In this document: one piece after another, positions 24,955 through 36,929 of the stretch
Layout of the letters: each line of letters starts with the position of its first letter
Position numbering within the stretch: the first letter of the stretch is position 1
NCBI RefSeq assembly: GCF_009730915.1
Contig: NW_024087301.1
Coordinates: 78,545-142,544, forward strand
Direction of reading: 5' to 3'
Origin: Dioscorea cayenensis subsp. rotundata
Taxonomy: Eukaryota; Streptophyta; Magnoliopsida; Dioscoreales; Dioscoreaceae
Length of the DNA: 64,000 nucleotides
Notes under the pieces: generated by a model
What the model was told of the DNA's origin: nothing
Seen by the model: the letters and a program-made list of their open reading frames with translations, nothing else
Database searches by the model: none
Program-made: the position numbers and the translations under genes

Positions 24955-25504
24955 TATCGCCTTTGTTATTATGCAGAAAGGGCCCCAAAGGCATGTGAAA
25001 TTTGGGTGTGGCCATGTGGCGCGAAAAAGTCAACTTGTCCGAGATGAAGCTGAGGGTGGTTTTTTTTTTTTTTTAATATATAATAATTAATTCGAGGAGA
25101 ATATATATATATATACATATGTTGTTAGACAACTGAGATGATTAATAAGATATGATTGTTAAACAGCTAAGATGATTAAATCATATCTCCGTTTTGCTCC
25201 ATGTTGATTTATTATATTTGTATACACGTCAAAGGCTAATTTTCACTAGCTTAAGACACCTTCCTAATTTAGATAGAATATAGGATGATTTTTTTATGCA
25301 AAAGTGACAAGTGTTATATCACAAAAGAGTTGTAAAATTGATAAACAAATATAGTAGTACATAATATCGCCTTTGTTATTATGCAGAAAGGGCCCCAAAG
25401 GCATGTGAAATTTTGGTGTGGCCATGTGGTGCGAAAAAGTCAACTTGTCCGAGATGAAGCTGAGGGTGTTTTTGTTAATATATATATAATAATTAATTCG
25501 AGGA

Positions 25505-25545
<41 letters not shown>

Positions 25546-25795
25546 TTGTTAGACAACTGAGATGATTAATAAGATGATTGTTAAACAGGTAAGATGATCA
25601 AATCATATCTCCGTGTTGCTCCATGTTGAATTATTATATTTGTATACACGTCAAAGGCTAATTTTCACTAGCTTCGGACGCTTTCGTAATTTATTATATA
25701 TATATATATATATATGTTTTTTTTTATGCAAAAGTCACAAATGCTATTTCACAAAAGAGTTGTAAAATAGATAAACAAATAAAATGGTACATAAT
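24955..25795. repeat. Direct tandem duplication, period about 410 bp
   Basis: The segment 24955-25362 recurs at 25365-25795 with small differences. Shared blocks include TGCAGAAAGGGCCCCAAAGG and GTCAACTTGTCCGAGATGAA. The (AT)n tract is expanded in the second copy (25507-25543 and again near 25690). No coding content was seen. Confidence 0.85.
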
Positions 25796-25868
25796 TCTGG
25801 TAATTTAATGATGTTTTGTTATGCGCACCAAATAATGGCTCCTCCCAAAAGGTCCTAATGAAGGGTGT

Positions 25869-26418
25869 TGTTAGATATTGGCTTGATATCCTTGGGATTA
25901 AATCAAATCTTGATCTTTTTTAATCCAACGGTCTAGATTGCTCTATTGTTTATATAGGGTTATGTTTGTTGGGTGTTGTGTAATGAGAGAAAAGAGAGAG
26001 AGAGATAGAGAGGGAGAATTCTCTTGTATTTTAGAGAGTGGAAAGAGTGGTGTAGAGGAGAGCTTTTGTTCTTACTTGATCTCATTAAAGCAAGGTAAGA
26101 CCCTTGTTTTTGAGGTAAAGCTTGTTCTTAGAGCTTGGTAACTCTCTTGTGGCTTTTTGCCTATTTCTTATACTTTTGTACTCTTGTTATTCCCCCATGA
26201 TATAGTGAAGCATTGTTCTCCCGTGGATGTAGGCTTGATCTTAGCCGAACCACGTTAAATTGGTGTCTCTTACTTTATTCTTATGAGATTGGTTGTATGT
26301 TATTCTTGCATCTGCCTATTCATTGTGTGATTGCTAGGTATTGTGATATTGCACACTGAGTGTTCGATGAATTGCTACACTAGTTCCGCTTCCTCACACT
26401 CAACGTGTGTTACCAGCA
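25869..26418 (+). repeat. Solo LTR of a copia-type retrotransposon
   Basis: It begins TGTTAGATATTGG and ends near ACCAGCA. It contains a TATA-like TTTATATAGG near 25950 and the stretch CCCGTGGATGTAGGC followed by GCCGAACCACGT (26220-26262), typical of plant copia LTRs. No primer-binding site or coding region follows, so it is a solo LTR. The five bases on each side do not match, so a clean target-site duplication is absent. The exact ends are approximate. Confidence 0.55.
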
Positions 26419-26612
26419 GATTGCCATCTCCCTCACACACTCTCCCTCTCTTGATTCACTTATTGCAAGAGATGAAAATCAGTTTTTTCTTTCTATTAAT
26501 TTGAAGATAGTACATTTGATGATGGCTTCTAATCAACACAAAATATTGAAAAGAAGAAAGAAATAAAGGGGTGCTTTGATCATGGGTGATTTCTTTATTC
26601 ATCCAAACAACT
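26419..26612 (-). pseudogene. Orphan 5' end of a fourth CNL copy
   Basis: This 190-bp block closely matches the leader and start region of CNL-1 (16935-17150), including TTGCAAGAGATGAAAATCAG and TGCTTTGATCATGG. Only the sequence upstream of and just at the family start codon remains. The coding part, which should lie at lower coordinates, is replaced by the solo LTR. It is a relic of a further duplicated unit. Confidence 0.75.
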
Positions 26613-27024
26613 TTTATTATTATTTAATATGAAAGAATTAAAAAACACAATGGAATATATGTTAAGGCATTTTTTTTTAAACGTTCCCTCAACAACTAGA
26701 CTACTTACAAATGGCTACAAAGCTTCTTATATATAAAAAAAAGTTCATATCTTTTTTATTTACACTTGTACCCTTCACCATCTTTAATTTTCTTGGCACG
26801 ATGACTTGCGCGGTGTGGCTCTCGCTGAATTGATGTGATGGTGATAACAACATGTATTATAAATATATATATATCATGTTATATATATATATATATATTT
26901 ATAATATCACATGTGAATTGGTGGGATGATAATTTTGCATATCATGTTCATGTTAAGTAGCATGTTGGCATATCATGTTTGAATTAGCCTTGGAATATAT
27001 GTGGGTTTGGATAATTGATACTTG

Positions 27025-27071
<47 letters not shown>

Positions 27072-27183
27072 CAGAATCCGATTCAACCAAACCGGGTCAT
27101 CCGGTCCAACCAATTGACTCATGACCCAATTGTTTGGCCGGTTCACTTTCCGGTCCGGTTTTGAAAATATTGTTTTTTTTTAT
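26613..27183. other. Repeat-rich stretch
   Basis: This holds (AT)n tracts (26868-26900; 27030-27070) and a block near 27075-27170 with repeated CCGG-type motifs (CCGGTCCAACCAATTGAC, CCGGTCCGGTTTTG) that resembles a dispersed plant repeat I cannot name. The sequence around 26618-26690 recurs, diverged, at about 27300-27400. Confidence 0.5.
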
Positions 27184-27243
27184 AATATTACTTATTTTCT
27201 ATTTAATTGCACGTATGTAATTAAATTTAAAATAAGTAATATT
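27184..27243. repeat. 60-bp near-perfect palindrome
   Basis: The left arm starts AATATTACTTATTTT and the right arm ends AAAATAAGTAATATT. The 15 outer bases pair perfectly and the inner arms pair with a few mismatches, leaving almost no loop. It may be a hairpin or the remnant of a foldback element. Confidence 0.8.
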
Positions 27244-27582
27244 AAAAAAAACGCCCCCATTTGATCATATATAGGTGGTTTTTTTTATTTAAATAAACAC
27301 ATTTATTATTATTTAATAAAAAAGAATAAAGAAAGCGATGGAGTATATGTTAAGGCACTTTTTTATTTTTATTTTAATTGTTCTTTAACGACTAAGTTTC
27401 ACGAAAGCAGTGTTTATTTTATGATATTTGAAGTTATATTTTAAATACCACATTCAAAAAAATTTTATTTAGTTTGAAGAATTTTAAAACACCAAGATAA
27501 AACCAAATTACTCTCACATATGTATTTAGACCTACGTCCAAATTGAGTGTAAATCGAAATCCCGAGAATTGAAAATCCATAA

Positions 27583-27588
<6 letters not shown>

Positions 27589-27628
<40 letters not shown>

Positions 27629-27890
27629 CATATGCATATACTTACACACTTATATATATATTTATATTTATATAAACCTACATAGGTACGTTTACATATA
27701 TATATATATACATAGATGCATATACATATATACACATCTACATATATACATATATATATATGCATATATACACACATATACATATACTCATATACATGTA
27801 TGTATGTATATGCATATGCACACATATATGTATATGAATATCTATATAAACATACATTTACATATACAAATATGTATGTATATACTAGGG
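27589..27890. repeat. Compound (AT)n / TATACA microsatellite
   Basis: An (AT)n run (27589-27625) passes into about 260 bp of irregular TATACATA, TATGCATA and CACATATA units. Open frames rich in Tyr and Ile across it come from the repeat and are not genes. Confidence 0.9.
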
Positions 27891-28126
27891 ATACGATTAA
27901 GGTTCTTGCGGCCATTGGCAACAGCATGGAGAAATTTTGTATTTGCATCACTTTTTTTAAGCTAGGTAATCACATGTAATTTGATTTTTATTAAGAGTAA
28001 AGCAACAGAAAAACCTTAAAAAAAATATTTATAAAAAAAAATTTCAAACCACTCTTATTAGATTCAAGGAGAACATATTCACTATGCAGTCTGGCATGAA
28101 TATGTTGTTATAAATGAACATAAAAT

Positions 28127-28358
28127 TGCCAACGACCTTGGGGTCTATTGGTACACGGGTCGCCGATAGAACTCTCACCGAGTGGTGAGAGTTCGATTCT
28201 CGGCTGAGGGCACATTTCTGGGAGTTGTGAATAGTGGTTGTGTACGGGTGGTTTCAGCGCCCACGTGAGCGCGGCCCCGTCCCCACTTGTTCCACTGAGG
28301 CTTGTGCACGTCTCTGGATCTCTAGTGGGTTCACCCCGCTCCTCTTTCCCAAAAAAAA
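28127..28358 (+). mobile_element. tRNA-derived SINE, copy 2
   Basis: Plus-strand copy of the same SINE as 19799-20022, flanked by an exact 17-bp target-site duplication, ATAAATGAACATAAAAT, at 28110-28126 and 28359-28375. It begins TGCCAACGACC. The A-box-like GGTCTATTGGTA and B-box-like GAGTTCGATTCTC are retained. It ends in CCC followed by an A-rich tail, which copy 1 lacks. Confidence 0.85.
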
Positions 28359-28375
28359 ATAAATGAACATAAAAT

Positions 28376-28751
28376 ATAGTGATAACGGTCTCTTGAAATG
28401 CTTAAATCTTGATCCAAATAACACAACAAAAAGAACAAAACTACCCATTCCTTCACAGATTCAATAGAATAAAACAAACTTATCTGACCTCGAAGAAAAC
28501 GAACTGTAAAAAAAAATGCAGCATATTTTTTTCAAATTTGAAATTCACTGAATTTCTTGTGCAGTAAAAGGTCATTTAGGTTCCTTTTAAATACAAAACA
28601 ATTAGATAGAATGACACTTACAGTGGACAGTAGGTCCCCCACCATCTAAGAGTCTGACTAATGCAAAAAATATAAACAGATTTGTTTATCACTTTAAAAA
28701 CAAAAACAAAACCATGTTAAAAAACCACAGCAATAGACAGACCCTTCAAGA
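28376..28751. other. Non-coding stretch
   Basis: Nothing recognised between the SINE and the last exon of the BSD-domain gene. Confidence 0.4.
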
Positions 28752-30169
28752 TTATTTCGCACCTTCACCATCTTCATCGCTTTCCAACCCCTGCCAGGAG
28801 CATAAAAGGAAATTTTCAGGAATCCATATTAGCAATTCCTACTTACAACCTGAGCGTTCACAAATTCATATTAGTGGTCCCTAGTTAAGTATCTGAGAAA
28901 AACATTATATTTTGTTAATGAGATAATCTACTTGAAAAGAATAAACTTAGTAAGTCCTTTTTGATTTGGAATGCTGCACTGGTAACTAGCACCCAGTTTA
29001 AGGACTTAGACTCCACAGAACCAATCCCCCACATCCCCCACTTAATTGAAGCCTTACCTTGAGCAAGGATTGCAACAAGAATCATAGAATACTTGAGAAT
29101 GTTCAGGTAGGATCTTATATTTGGAACCTACATGCTGGCATGTAATATTTACACAGGAATGAAAATAAGATCATCAAGACACATCTGGAATGTTCCCAAC
29201 AAAAGAATTCAAAAATAGATACATAAATATATATATTTTTGAAAAAAGTGAATGTGGTTATGATGTTTTGATAAAGGTAAGAGGAATAATATTCTAATCA
29301 GGCCAACAATGAACAAACGCTTGACAAATTTGTGATATTACATTGCTTAGGATCTCTCCTCCCTTCTATCATTAGTGCAAAGCTTTCCAAATGAGAAATA
29401 GTCAGACACAGGTGGTCAGTGATTGAATCTTTTAATAGTTTTTCATTGACAAGATAGGAAATGGCAGTAGAAAGGTGACAAAGAATCTAACTTAACCCTC
29501 GTCATTGCAGGTGCTAGCTTCTACAGCAAAAAAATGGTACGAACTAGCAACCAAGCGAGTACTGGCATTTGAAATTAAGTCTTCGGAGATTATCAATCTT
29601 GTCTCTAAGAAGAAACTGTTGTCTTCAACTTGAAGAGAGTTATAAACTAATAATAGCTAATATGCCGATTTCTTTCAGTTGCCTAAACTCTACAATTATG
29701 AACTTGACAGAAATTAAGTTATTGTCAAAACATTGAGTGCTCACCATCTTTCCATTCTTATCAAGATCATCATCAAATCCATCATCGCCTCCATCTGAAA
29801 ATACAGTAAGTAGAACAAAATGAGAAAGGGAAAAAAAAACAATTTTTCCAACAATCCAATGAGGAAAATACTGAGACAAGCATTGTAAAATATAAATATG
29901 CTAAGGACAATTGAATTTGCACCATGAACACGGTGAAATAGGATTGAGTAGCACACCTGGGCCATCATCCTCACTTCCAAGGTCACCCAAAAGAAATTAA
30001 AACGTCCATGTCCTGTTCTATTTTTGATGATGATACCTTAGGTTCTGACTTAGTTTCCTTCACTTCATCCTTGGAAACAGGTGTAGCAGTGGAGGCTTCC
30101 CTTAGTCTATCACTTGAACTTTGTTCATTTGCTTTCATGGTCACCTCCTCTGCATACTGCTTCTCATAA
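28752..30169 (-). pseudogene. BSD-domain protein gene: 3' exons, copy A (with last exon)
   Basis: Three minus-strand exons with GT-AG borders are visible. Exon 29957-30169 begins at YEKQYAEEVTMKANE after a CAATCAG acceptor. This is the sequence that follows the BSD domain in plant BSD-domain proteins. Exon 29745-29794 encodes an acidic stretch (GGDDGFDDDLDKNGKM). Exon 28752-28790 encodes the end, LESDEDGEGAK and TAA. In the first exon a 4-nt insertion near 30005 shifts frame just before the conserved GDLGSEDD and gives a premature stop. BSD domains occur in TFIIH-subunit-like and synapse-associated-like proteins. The molecular role of this plant subgroup is not established from sequence. The core of the domain lies about 17 kb away at 47570-47667. 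Confidence 0.7.
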
Positions 30170-30815
30170 CTGATTGGCAGAACAACAGGCTTGTCAGGAA
30201 GAACCGAGGGCAAAACAATGTACATTATAAAAATCTCACTTCTTCAGAAATATGGTAACAAAATCATCCCATTACATGATGGAAAATGTCAAAACAAGAA
30301 ATCAACATAGCTAATTGAAAGAAATGGTCTAAATTCATTTTACAAGAAAATATAATAGGAAGATAAGACTTTCCAATCAATAATCCCTTATTACTCGCCG
30401 AAAAACTCGCACAGTTGACATGGAATAAAAAGGAAAATAAAAAACAAGAACCAAGTTCAGACACCAAATAGAAGTGCATGCACAGACATTCAATTGACAA
30501 CATATCAAGGTATTGTAGTCTGGTCACTTAGTAAGCCTACAATGATATTGTAAAGCAGAGTCGCAATTACAACCAACAACCAACCCTTCATTCCTATCCA
30601 GCTGGGTCAGTCTAGTTTGCAAGCATTAACAATCAATTGCCAATTGCCAATTGTCTCACAAAGCATCTTTTTCATTTGACACCTCAGACAATTTTATTAT
30701 ATTCTCCCAACAAGATAAAGCCTGGGCATCATACATCAAGATTGTTACAATATTTAGTTATGCATCTCCCATATAAAACTATCCATATAGTGTGCACTTG
30801 AATTTATGAAGCTTG
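29318..30815. repeat. Tandem duplication around the BSD 3' exons, copy A
   Basis: This roughly 1.5-kb segment is repeated at 30825-32270, and the repeat continues at 37580-37624 beyond Copia-A. Both copies hold the two internal 3' exons of the BSD gene. Only copy A is followed by the last exon. Confidence 0.85.
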
Positions 30816-30824
30816 ACTAGTTTG

Positions 30825-32270
30825 TGATATTACATTGTTTAGGATCTCTCCTCTCTCAATCATTTGAAAAGGGAGAATGAGGTTATTCAACTCAGTGAAT
30901 GAATCTTTTAATAGTTTTCATTGACAAGATTGGAAATGACAGTAGAAAAGTGACAAAAAATCTAACTTAGCCCTGCCATTGCAAAGCTAGCTTCTATGGT
31001 AAAAATGGTATGAACTAGGAAACCAAGCGTAACCTAGCATTTGATAATAAGTTTTTGGGAGGATTATCCATCTTGTCTCTAAGCATAAATTGTTGTCTTT
31101 TAACTAGAAGAGAGTTATAAACTAATAATAACTAATAATAACTAATATGCCGATTTTTCAGGTTGCCTAAACTCTGCAGTTATGAACTCGACAAGAATTG
31201 AGTTATTGTCAAAACATCGAGTGCTCACCATCTTTCCATTCTTATCAAAATCATCATCAAATCCATCATCACCTCCATCTGAAAATACAGTAAGTAGAAC
31301 AAAATGAGACGGAAAAGAAAAATAATTTTTCAACAATCCATCAAGAAAAATAATCGATAAGTATCGTAAAATATGAATATGCCAAGGACAATTGAATTTG
31401 CACCATGACCATGGTAAAATAGGATTGAATAGCACACCTGGGTCATCATCCTCACTTCCAAGGTCACCCAAAAGAAACACATCCAAGTCCCTGCTCTAAC
31501 TTTGATGATGATCCTTTAGTTTCGACTTAGTTTCGCTCACTTTTATCCTTGGAAACAGGTGTAACAGTAGAGACTTCCTTTAGTCTGTCGTTGAACTTTG
31601 TTAATTTGCTTTCATGGTCACCTCCTCTGCATATTGCTTCTCATAACTGATTGGCAGAACAACAGGAAGGACTGAGGGCAAAACAATGTGCATTATAAAA
31701 ATCTTACATCTTCAGAAATATGTTAATAAAATCATCCATTCACACATTGGAAAATGTCAAAATAAGAAATCAACATAGCAAAAGAAATGGTCTAGATTCA
31801 TTTTTAAGGGAAATAAAATATGAAGATAGGAGTTCCAATCAAATTCCCTTATTCCTTGCAGAAAAATGCACAGAGGTGACATGGAATAAAGGAGAAATAA
31901 AACACAAGAACCAAGTTCAGGCACCAAATACACATGCATGCATGGGTATTCAATTGACAACACATCAAGGTATTTTAGTTTGGTTACTTAGTAAATCTAT
32001 AATGATATTATAAAGCAAAGTTGCAATTACAAAGAACCCTTCATTTTTATCCAGCTAGGTCGGTCTAGTTTGCAAGAATTCACAATCAATTGGCAATTGC
32101 CTCACAAAGCATCTTTTTTTCATTTGACACCCTCGACAAGTTTCTTATACGCCCTCTACAAGACAAAAACTTGGGCATCACACATCGACACCATTACAAT
32201 AGCTTAATATATTTCCCGGGAAGAAACAAGGAGCTACATCATCAGTTAGTTGTGCATCTCCCATATATAG
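30825..32270. repeat. Tandem duplication around the BSD 3' exons, copy B
   Basis: Second unit of the 1.5-kb duplication, interrupted at 32270 by Copia-A. The part displaced by the insertion resumes at 37580. Confidence 0.8.
31229..31646 (-). pseudogene. BSD-domain protein gene: 3' exons, duplicated copy B
   Basis: Second copies of the exon starting at the YEKQYAEEVTMKAN motif (31438-31646) and of the acidic exon (31229-31278). The first has an in-frame TAA right after KAN and several indels. Its end, however, keeps the DVFLLGDLGSEDDDP reading that copy A has lost. The splice sites are retained. Each copy is broken at a different place. Confidence 0.75.
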
Positions 32271-32423
32271 TGTTAGAAGAGGGAAGAAGGATAGAGGAGA
32301 GAAGAATGGATCAATACTCATCAATTGATGTTAGAAACAAGTAATCAAGGGGCTACATATAGAAGAAACACATACAAGTATACTCCACTACTCATGTATA
32401 TATATACATACATACATCTAACA
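32271..32423 (-). repeat. Copia-A 3' LTR
   Basis: 153 bp, the downstream LTR in the direction of the element. It contains a TATATATACATACATACA microsatellite with one CATA unit more than its partner. Confidence 0.95.
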
Positions 32424-32439
32424 CCCCCCCTTCAAACTC

Positions 32440-35400
32440 AAGGTGGATCATGTGTCTTGAGTTTTGATAACATAAACAGATGCTGATCACGTGTCTGAGC
32501 CTTAGTGAAAAAGTCAGCCACCTGGACCTCTGTAGGAAGATAATGAAGAAGACAGTATGAGCACAGATATGACAGCGGGTGAAGTGGGCATCGACACCAA
32601 TGTGTTTGGTCAGCTCATGCTTGACTGGATCTGCTGCAATCTGAAGAGCTCCCGTATTGTCACAGTGAATAGGAATAGGAGAATGAATCGGGACACCAAA
32701 ATCCTGCAAAATCGAGCGAAGCCAAAGCACCTCCTGTACAGTAGAAGCTATAGCACGAACCTCAGCCTCAGCACTGGACTTGGCAATAGTTTGTTGTTTC
32801 TTGGTCTTCCACACAACAAGTGAAGACCCAAGAAAGATACAATAGCCAGTGACAGAGGCTCGATCATCGGGAGAACTAGCCCAAGTAGCATCCGAATAGG
32901 CCTGTAGCTGAAGAGTGGACCGATGAGAGTAGAACAGACCACACGAGGCAGTGCCTCGAAGATATCGTAACACCCGGAGAAGATGTCCATAATGAACAGA
33001 AGTAGGGGCCGCAACAAACTGACTGAGAATGTGCACGGCATGAGAGATGTCAGGACGTGTGACAGTAAGATAGACCAAGCTACCAACAAGATGCCGATAG
33101 CAAGAAGGATCCGGTATGGGAATCTCATCAGAAGCACGAAGTTGCAAATACAACTCCATCGGTGTAGCGGCGGTACGAGTATCTGTCAAGCCAGAGCGAG
33201 CAAGGAGGTCAAGAGTGTAACGCTGCTGGGATAGTCGATAGCCATCAAGATGAGATGTGATCTCGATACCTAGAAAATAACGAAGCGGACCAAGATCAGT
33301 CATCAAAAAAGTCTCACATAGTTTCTGCTTCACAAAAGCAATGTGAGCAGAATCATCACTAGTAAGAATCATATCATCCACATACAAAAGAAGAATGGTC
33401 CGGCCACGGGGTGAAGAATGAATGAAGACTGCCGGATCATGTATGCTCGGAGTAAATCCAGCAGCCTCAACAACTCGTGCTGAACCGCTCAAATCAGGCA
33501 CGAGGAGCCTGTTTGAGACCATAGAGAGCGCGGCGAAGGCGACAAACAGATCCAGGAGGTACCTGAAGGCCAGGAGGAGGAGTCATGTAGACCTCCTCCT
33601 TTAGGTCCCCATGAAGAAAGGCGTTCTTCACATCAAGCTGATGAAGAACCCACCTACGAACAGCAACAACAGCAACTAAGGTACGGACAGTGTGCATGTG
33701 GGCCACGGGGGCAAAAGTCTCCTCATAGTCACGACCATACTCTTGCTGAGAACCATGATCAACAAGACGCGCTTTATAACGCTCGAGAGACCCATCAGAA
33801 CGGGTCTTCACCCGATAGATCCAACGACATGTAATGGGAATAACATGGGTAGGGAGAGGGACAATATCCCATGTGTGAGTCCGAGATAAGGCATCAAGTT
33901 CCTCAACCATGGCAGTCCGCCACTCAGGAGATTGAACCGCTTCCTTGTATGTACCTGGCTCAATGACATCTGAGATACTGGTGCTAGCAGAAGCATAACG
34001 AACAGAAGGATGTAAAGTGGAGCGATCTCGTAAAGAGTAAGGAGCAGAGGATACCTCAGGAGGCGGATCAGTAGTAGGAGAGACGTCAGAGTGGGCCTGC
34101 CCTGATGGAGTCACTACGGGATCCCGACGATGGTAGAATAAACGAATTGGCGGATGAGCAGGAGGAAGTGAAGAAGTAGGAGTAGACACAGTAGGAGACT
34201 CAACAGATAGAGGAGAAGGGGGGTCAAGAAAGGAGTGACTAAGAAGCTCGGGAAGAGTAATGATCGACGGAGAAGAAGGCATAGGAGAGGTACCCACAGG
34301 AGAAATGAGAGGGAAAAGGAAAGATAGAGGAACCGAAGGAGAGAGGGACTCAGTAGAAGAGGGAGAAGCGTAAAATGGGGTGGTCTCATCAAATGTAACA
34401 TTATGAGAAATACGAATACGACGAGCAACGGGGTCATAACAACGATAACCTTTATGCTCAAGGCTATATCTCAGAAAAACACAGGAGACAAACTGGGCGG
34501 TGAGCTTGGTTCGCTCCAGCGCTGAGAGCAAAACAAAACAACGACAACCAAAAACACGAAGATGATCATAGCGAGGAGGTGTCCCATGAAGAGACTCCCC
34601 TGGGCTGCAATCATAAAGATGAGAGGAAGGTTGAAGGTTAATCAGATAAACAGCTGTAATAACAACATCATCCCAAAAGTGAGGAGGGAAAAAAGTACCA
34701 AGAAGAAAAGCACGAGCCGTTTCTAAGATATGACGATGTTTGCGTTCAGAACCCCATTCTGAGCATGAGCACCGAACAGGATAACTGAGGCAATATGCCC
34801 TCAGAAGATAAAAAGTTTTGAAAAGCCTGAGAAATGTATTCACCACCAGAGTCAGATCGAAAAGTATTGACTGAGGCAGCAAAATGGGTATGAACCATGG
34901 CTACGAAAGATCGATAGATAGATAATAACTGACTACGAGTATGCATAAAATAGATCCAAGTAAAGCAGGTGTAGTCATCAATGAAAATAACATAATAACG
35001 GTTACCACCTTTAGAAACAAAAGGAGCAGGACCCCAAACATCAGAATGAATAAGCTCAAAAGGAGCAGTAGTCTGAGATACACTCGTGGGATAAGGGCGT
35101 TGTAGCTGTTTACCAAGCTTACAGCCAACACAGATAATGTCGGAGGAAGGAGAGATAGCTCCTAAGACTCCAAGACGAACTAGAGAGGACATACGAGATT
35201 GACACAAATGACCAAGACGATGATGCCACATATTATGAGATAGAACTGTAGCATGACAGTGGTGAGTGGGCCTAGATGAAGATGACAGGTGAAGGGTATC
35301 CAACACATAGACTCCATTATGGTGGCGGCCGCCCAATCACCGCCCCACTCGATCCCTCGAGACATGACATGAGGTACGGTAAAAAAATAACCCGATACTA

Positions 35401-36842
35401 TAATCGCTGAGTCGACTAATGCATATAAGGTTCATTGATAACCGAGGGACATGAGAGAGGTAAGGGAACAGAGAAGGCATCAGAAGAAAAATGACAAGTA
35501 GATGAAATAGGAAGGAGAGTGCCATCAAAAGTATGAACACCTGTGATGTGTAAGGGGTGGACGTGAATGATGAAGATGAGTGGCATCATGAGTCATGTGA
35601 GTAGAAGCACCAGAATCAAGAAGCCAGAGAGGACAGGAACTACCTAGAGCGGAAGGAGGAACCTAAGCCGACCGCGCATGGGTAGTGGAATCTGCTAGAT
35701 AGGACTGCTGAAATTGGCGGAACATCACCAATAGTTGCTGATCAGCTGGAGACAGCGGAGTAGAAGATGGTGGAGTAGGGGCGGTGGAGGGGGAGAGACC
35801 TAGACGAAAGACGTACTGCCGGTGAGGCAAAGGGGAGAAGAGGTGGTGAAGGAGCAGTACGCGGAAGTCCACACTGCTTCTTCCGACAATCACGCTGAAG
35901 ATGACCAAAAATACCACAGTAGTGACAAGTCATAAAGCGTTTCGACCATGTAGAAAAAGGCCGAGATGAGACAGGAGAAGCCGGGGGGTCTAGTAGATAA
36001 AGAGGGCGATAACACAACAGGGAAGTGAGAGACAGCAAGAGCCCTACCCCCCTGTGAAAGAAGCCCGGAAACGGGTCTCCTCAAAGACGAACAAAAAGTG
36101 AAGGCCCTCATCCAAAGAGTAGACCGAGGGGGCATGAAGTAATCGAGCCCGAGTTTGCTCAAACTCGTAGGCAAGACGATAATGAACTCATACATACATT
36201 ATGTCTCATCATGGCTACGACGACGAGAGCAAGAGTCGAATAGTAAGGATCCGGGCAAAGATGAACAAAGACAAGAAGGAGGAGTCAAAGCATCAACTGA
36301 TGCCATAAGGTGCACACCGACTATAGAACTGGGTCGACAGTCCTCACCCTCGCTGAGACTAGAGAGAGCCTCGATATAAGGTGTAAAGTTGTGCCCGGCC
36401 GGAACCACAAAGAATGACGCTCAAGATAGTCCCACATGTCCCGAAGCGATGGAAAGATCAACAATCTAAGTACGAATGTCAAGAGCGACCGCTCGAGAGA
36501 TCATCATCTTGGTTGTAGAATCATCGCTGACCCCATTTCTCAAACTGCCGCTCAAAGGTCGTGGAGAAGAGCCGAGGCCCTCGTGGAGGCAGCAGTGTCA
36601 GAGAGAGAGGGGGCAGTGAGAGCAAGACATGTACCGTCAACGTGGACGTAAGAACGCCGGACACCATCGAGAATCCGCTTGATAGTGAGTCGCCAAGGAA
36701 TATAGTTGGTGCCATCAAGCACCACATCGGAATGGTGGAGATTACGGTGACGTATCTCATGTAACATCCTACTGAATCCATAAGCGTCCCATCTCGGTAC
36801 TAATATCCGCACTATCAAATGAATCACATGATGCACGCCCAA
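32440..36842 (-). pseudogene. Copia-A gag-pol, frameshifted
   Basis: Pieces in order on the minus strand: gag with LDGTNYIPWRLTIKRILDG (36552-36842); a CCHC knuckle CHYCGIFGHLQRDC (about 35890-35940); a protease motif LLDSGASTHMT (about 35590-35625); integrase with HHRLGH, CVGCKLGK, HSDVWGP and FRSDSGGEY (34746-35336); RT from [12 protein letters not shown] to LYVDDM, with [13 protein letters not shown] (33300-33850); and RNase H with YSDATWASSPDDRASVTGY (about 32800-32910). Frame breaks are evident in gag, at the end of the integrase core near 34800, within RT near 33500 and near the C-terminus at about 32550. The element is not autonomous. Confidence 0.9.
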
Positions 36843-36929
36843 TCATATCAATGTCTTTACTTTTGAAGGCAAAGGCCCAACACTTGTTGTCTTCATGTAA
36901 TTGGAAAATGTAGGAAGCCTTGATTCCAG

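Noticed and set aside
27532..27979. Tyr/Ile-rich open frames on both strands
   Set aside because: Both are translations of the TATACA microsatellite and have no protein-like composition.
28127..28210. A tRNA gene, because of A- and B-box-like sequences
   Set aside because: The sequence does not form a convincing cloverleaf, and it is the head of a SINE with target-site duplications.
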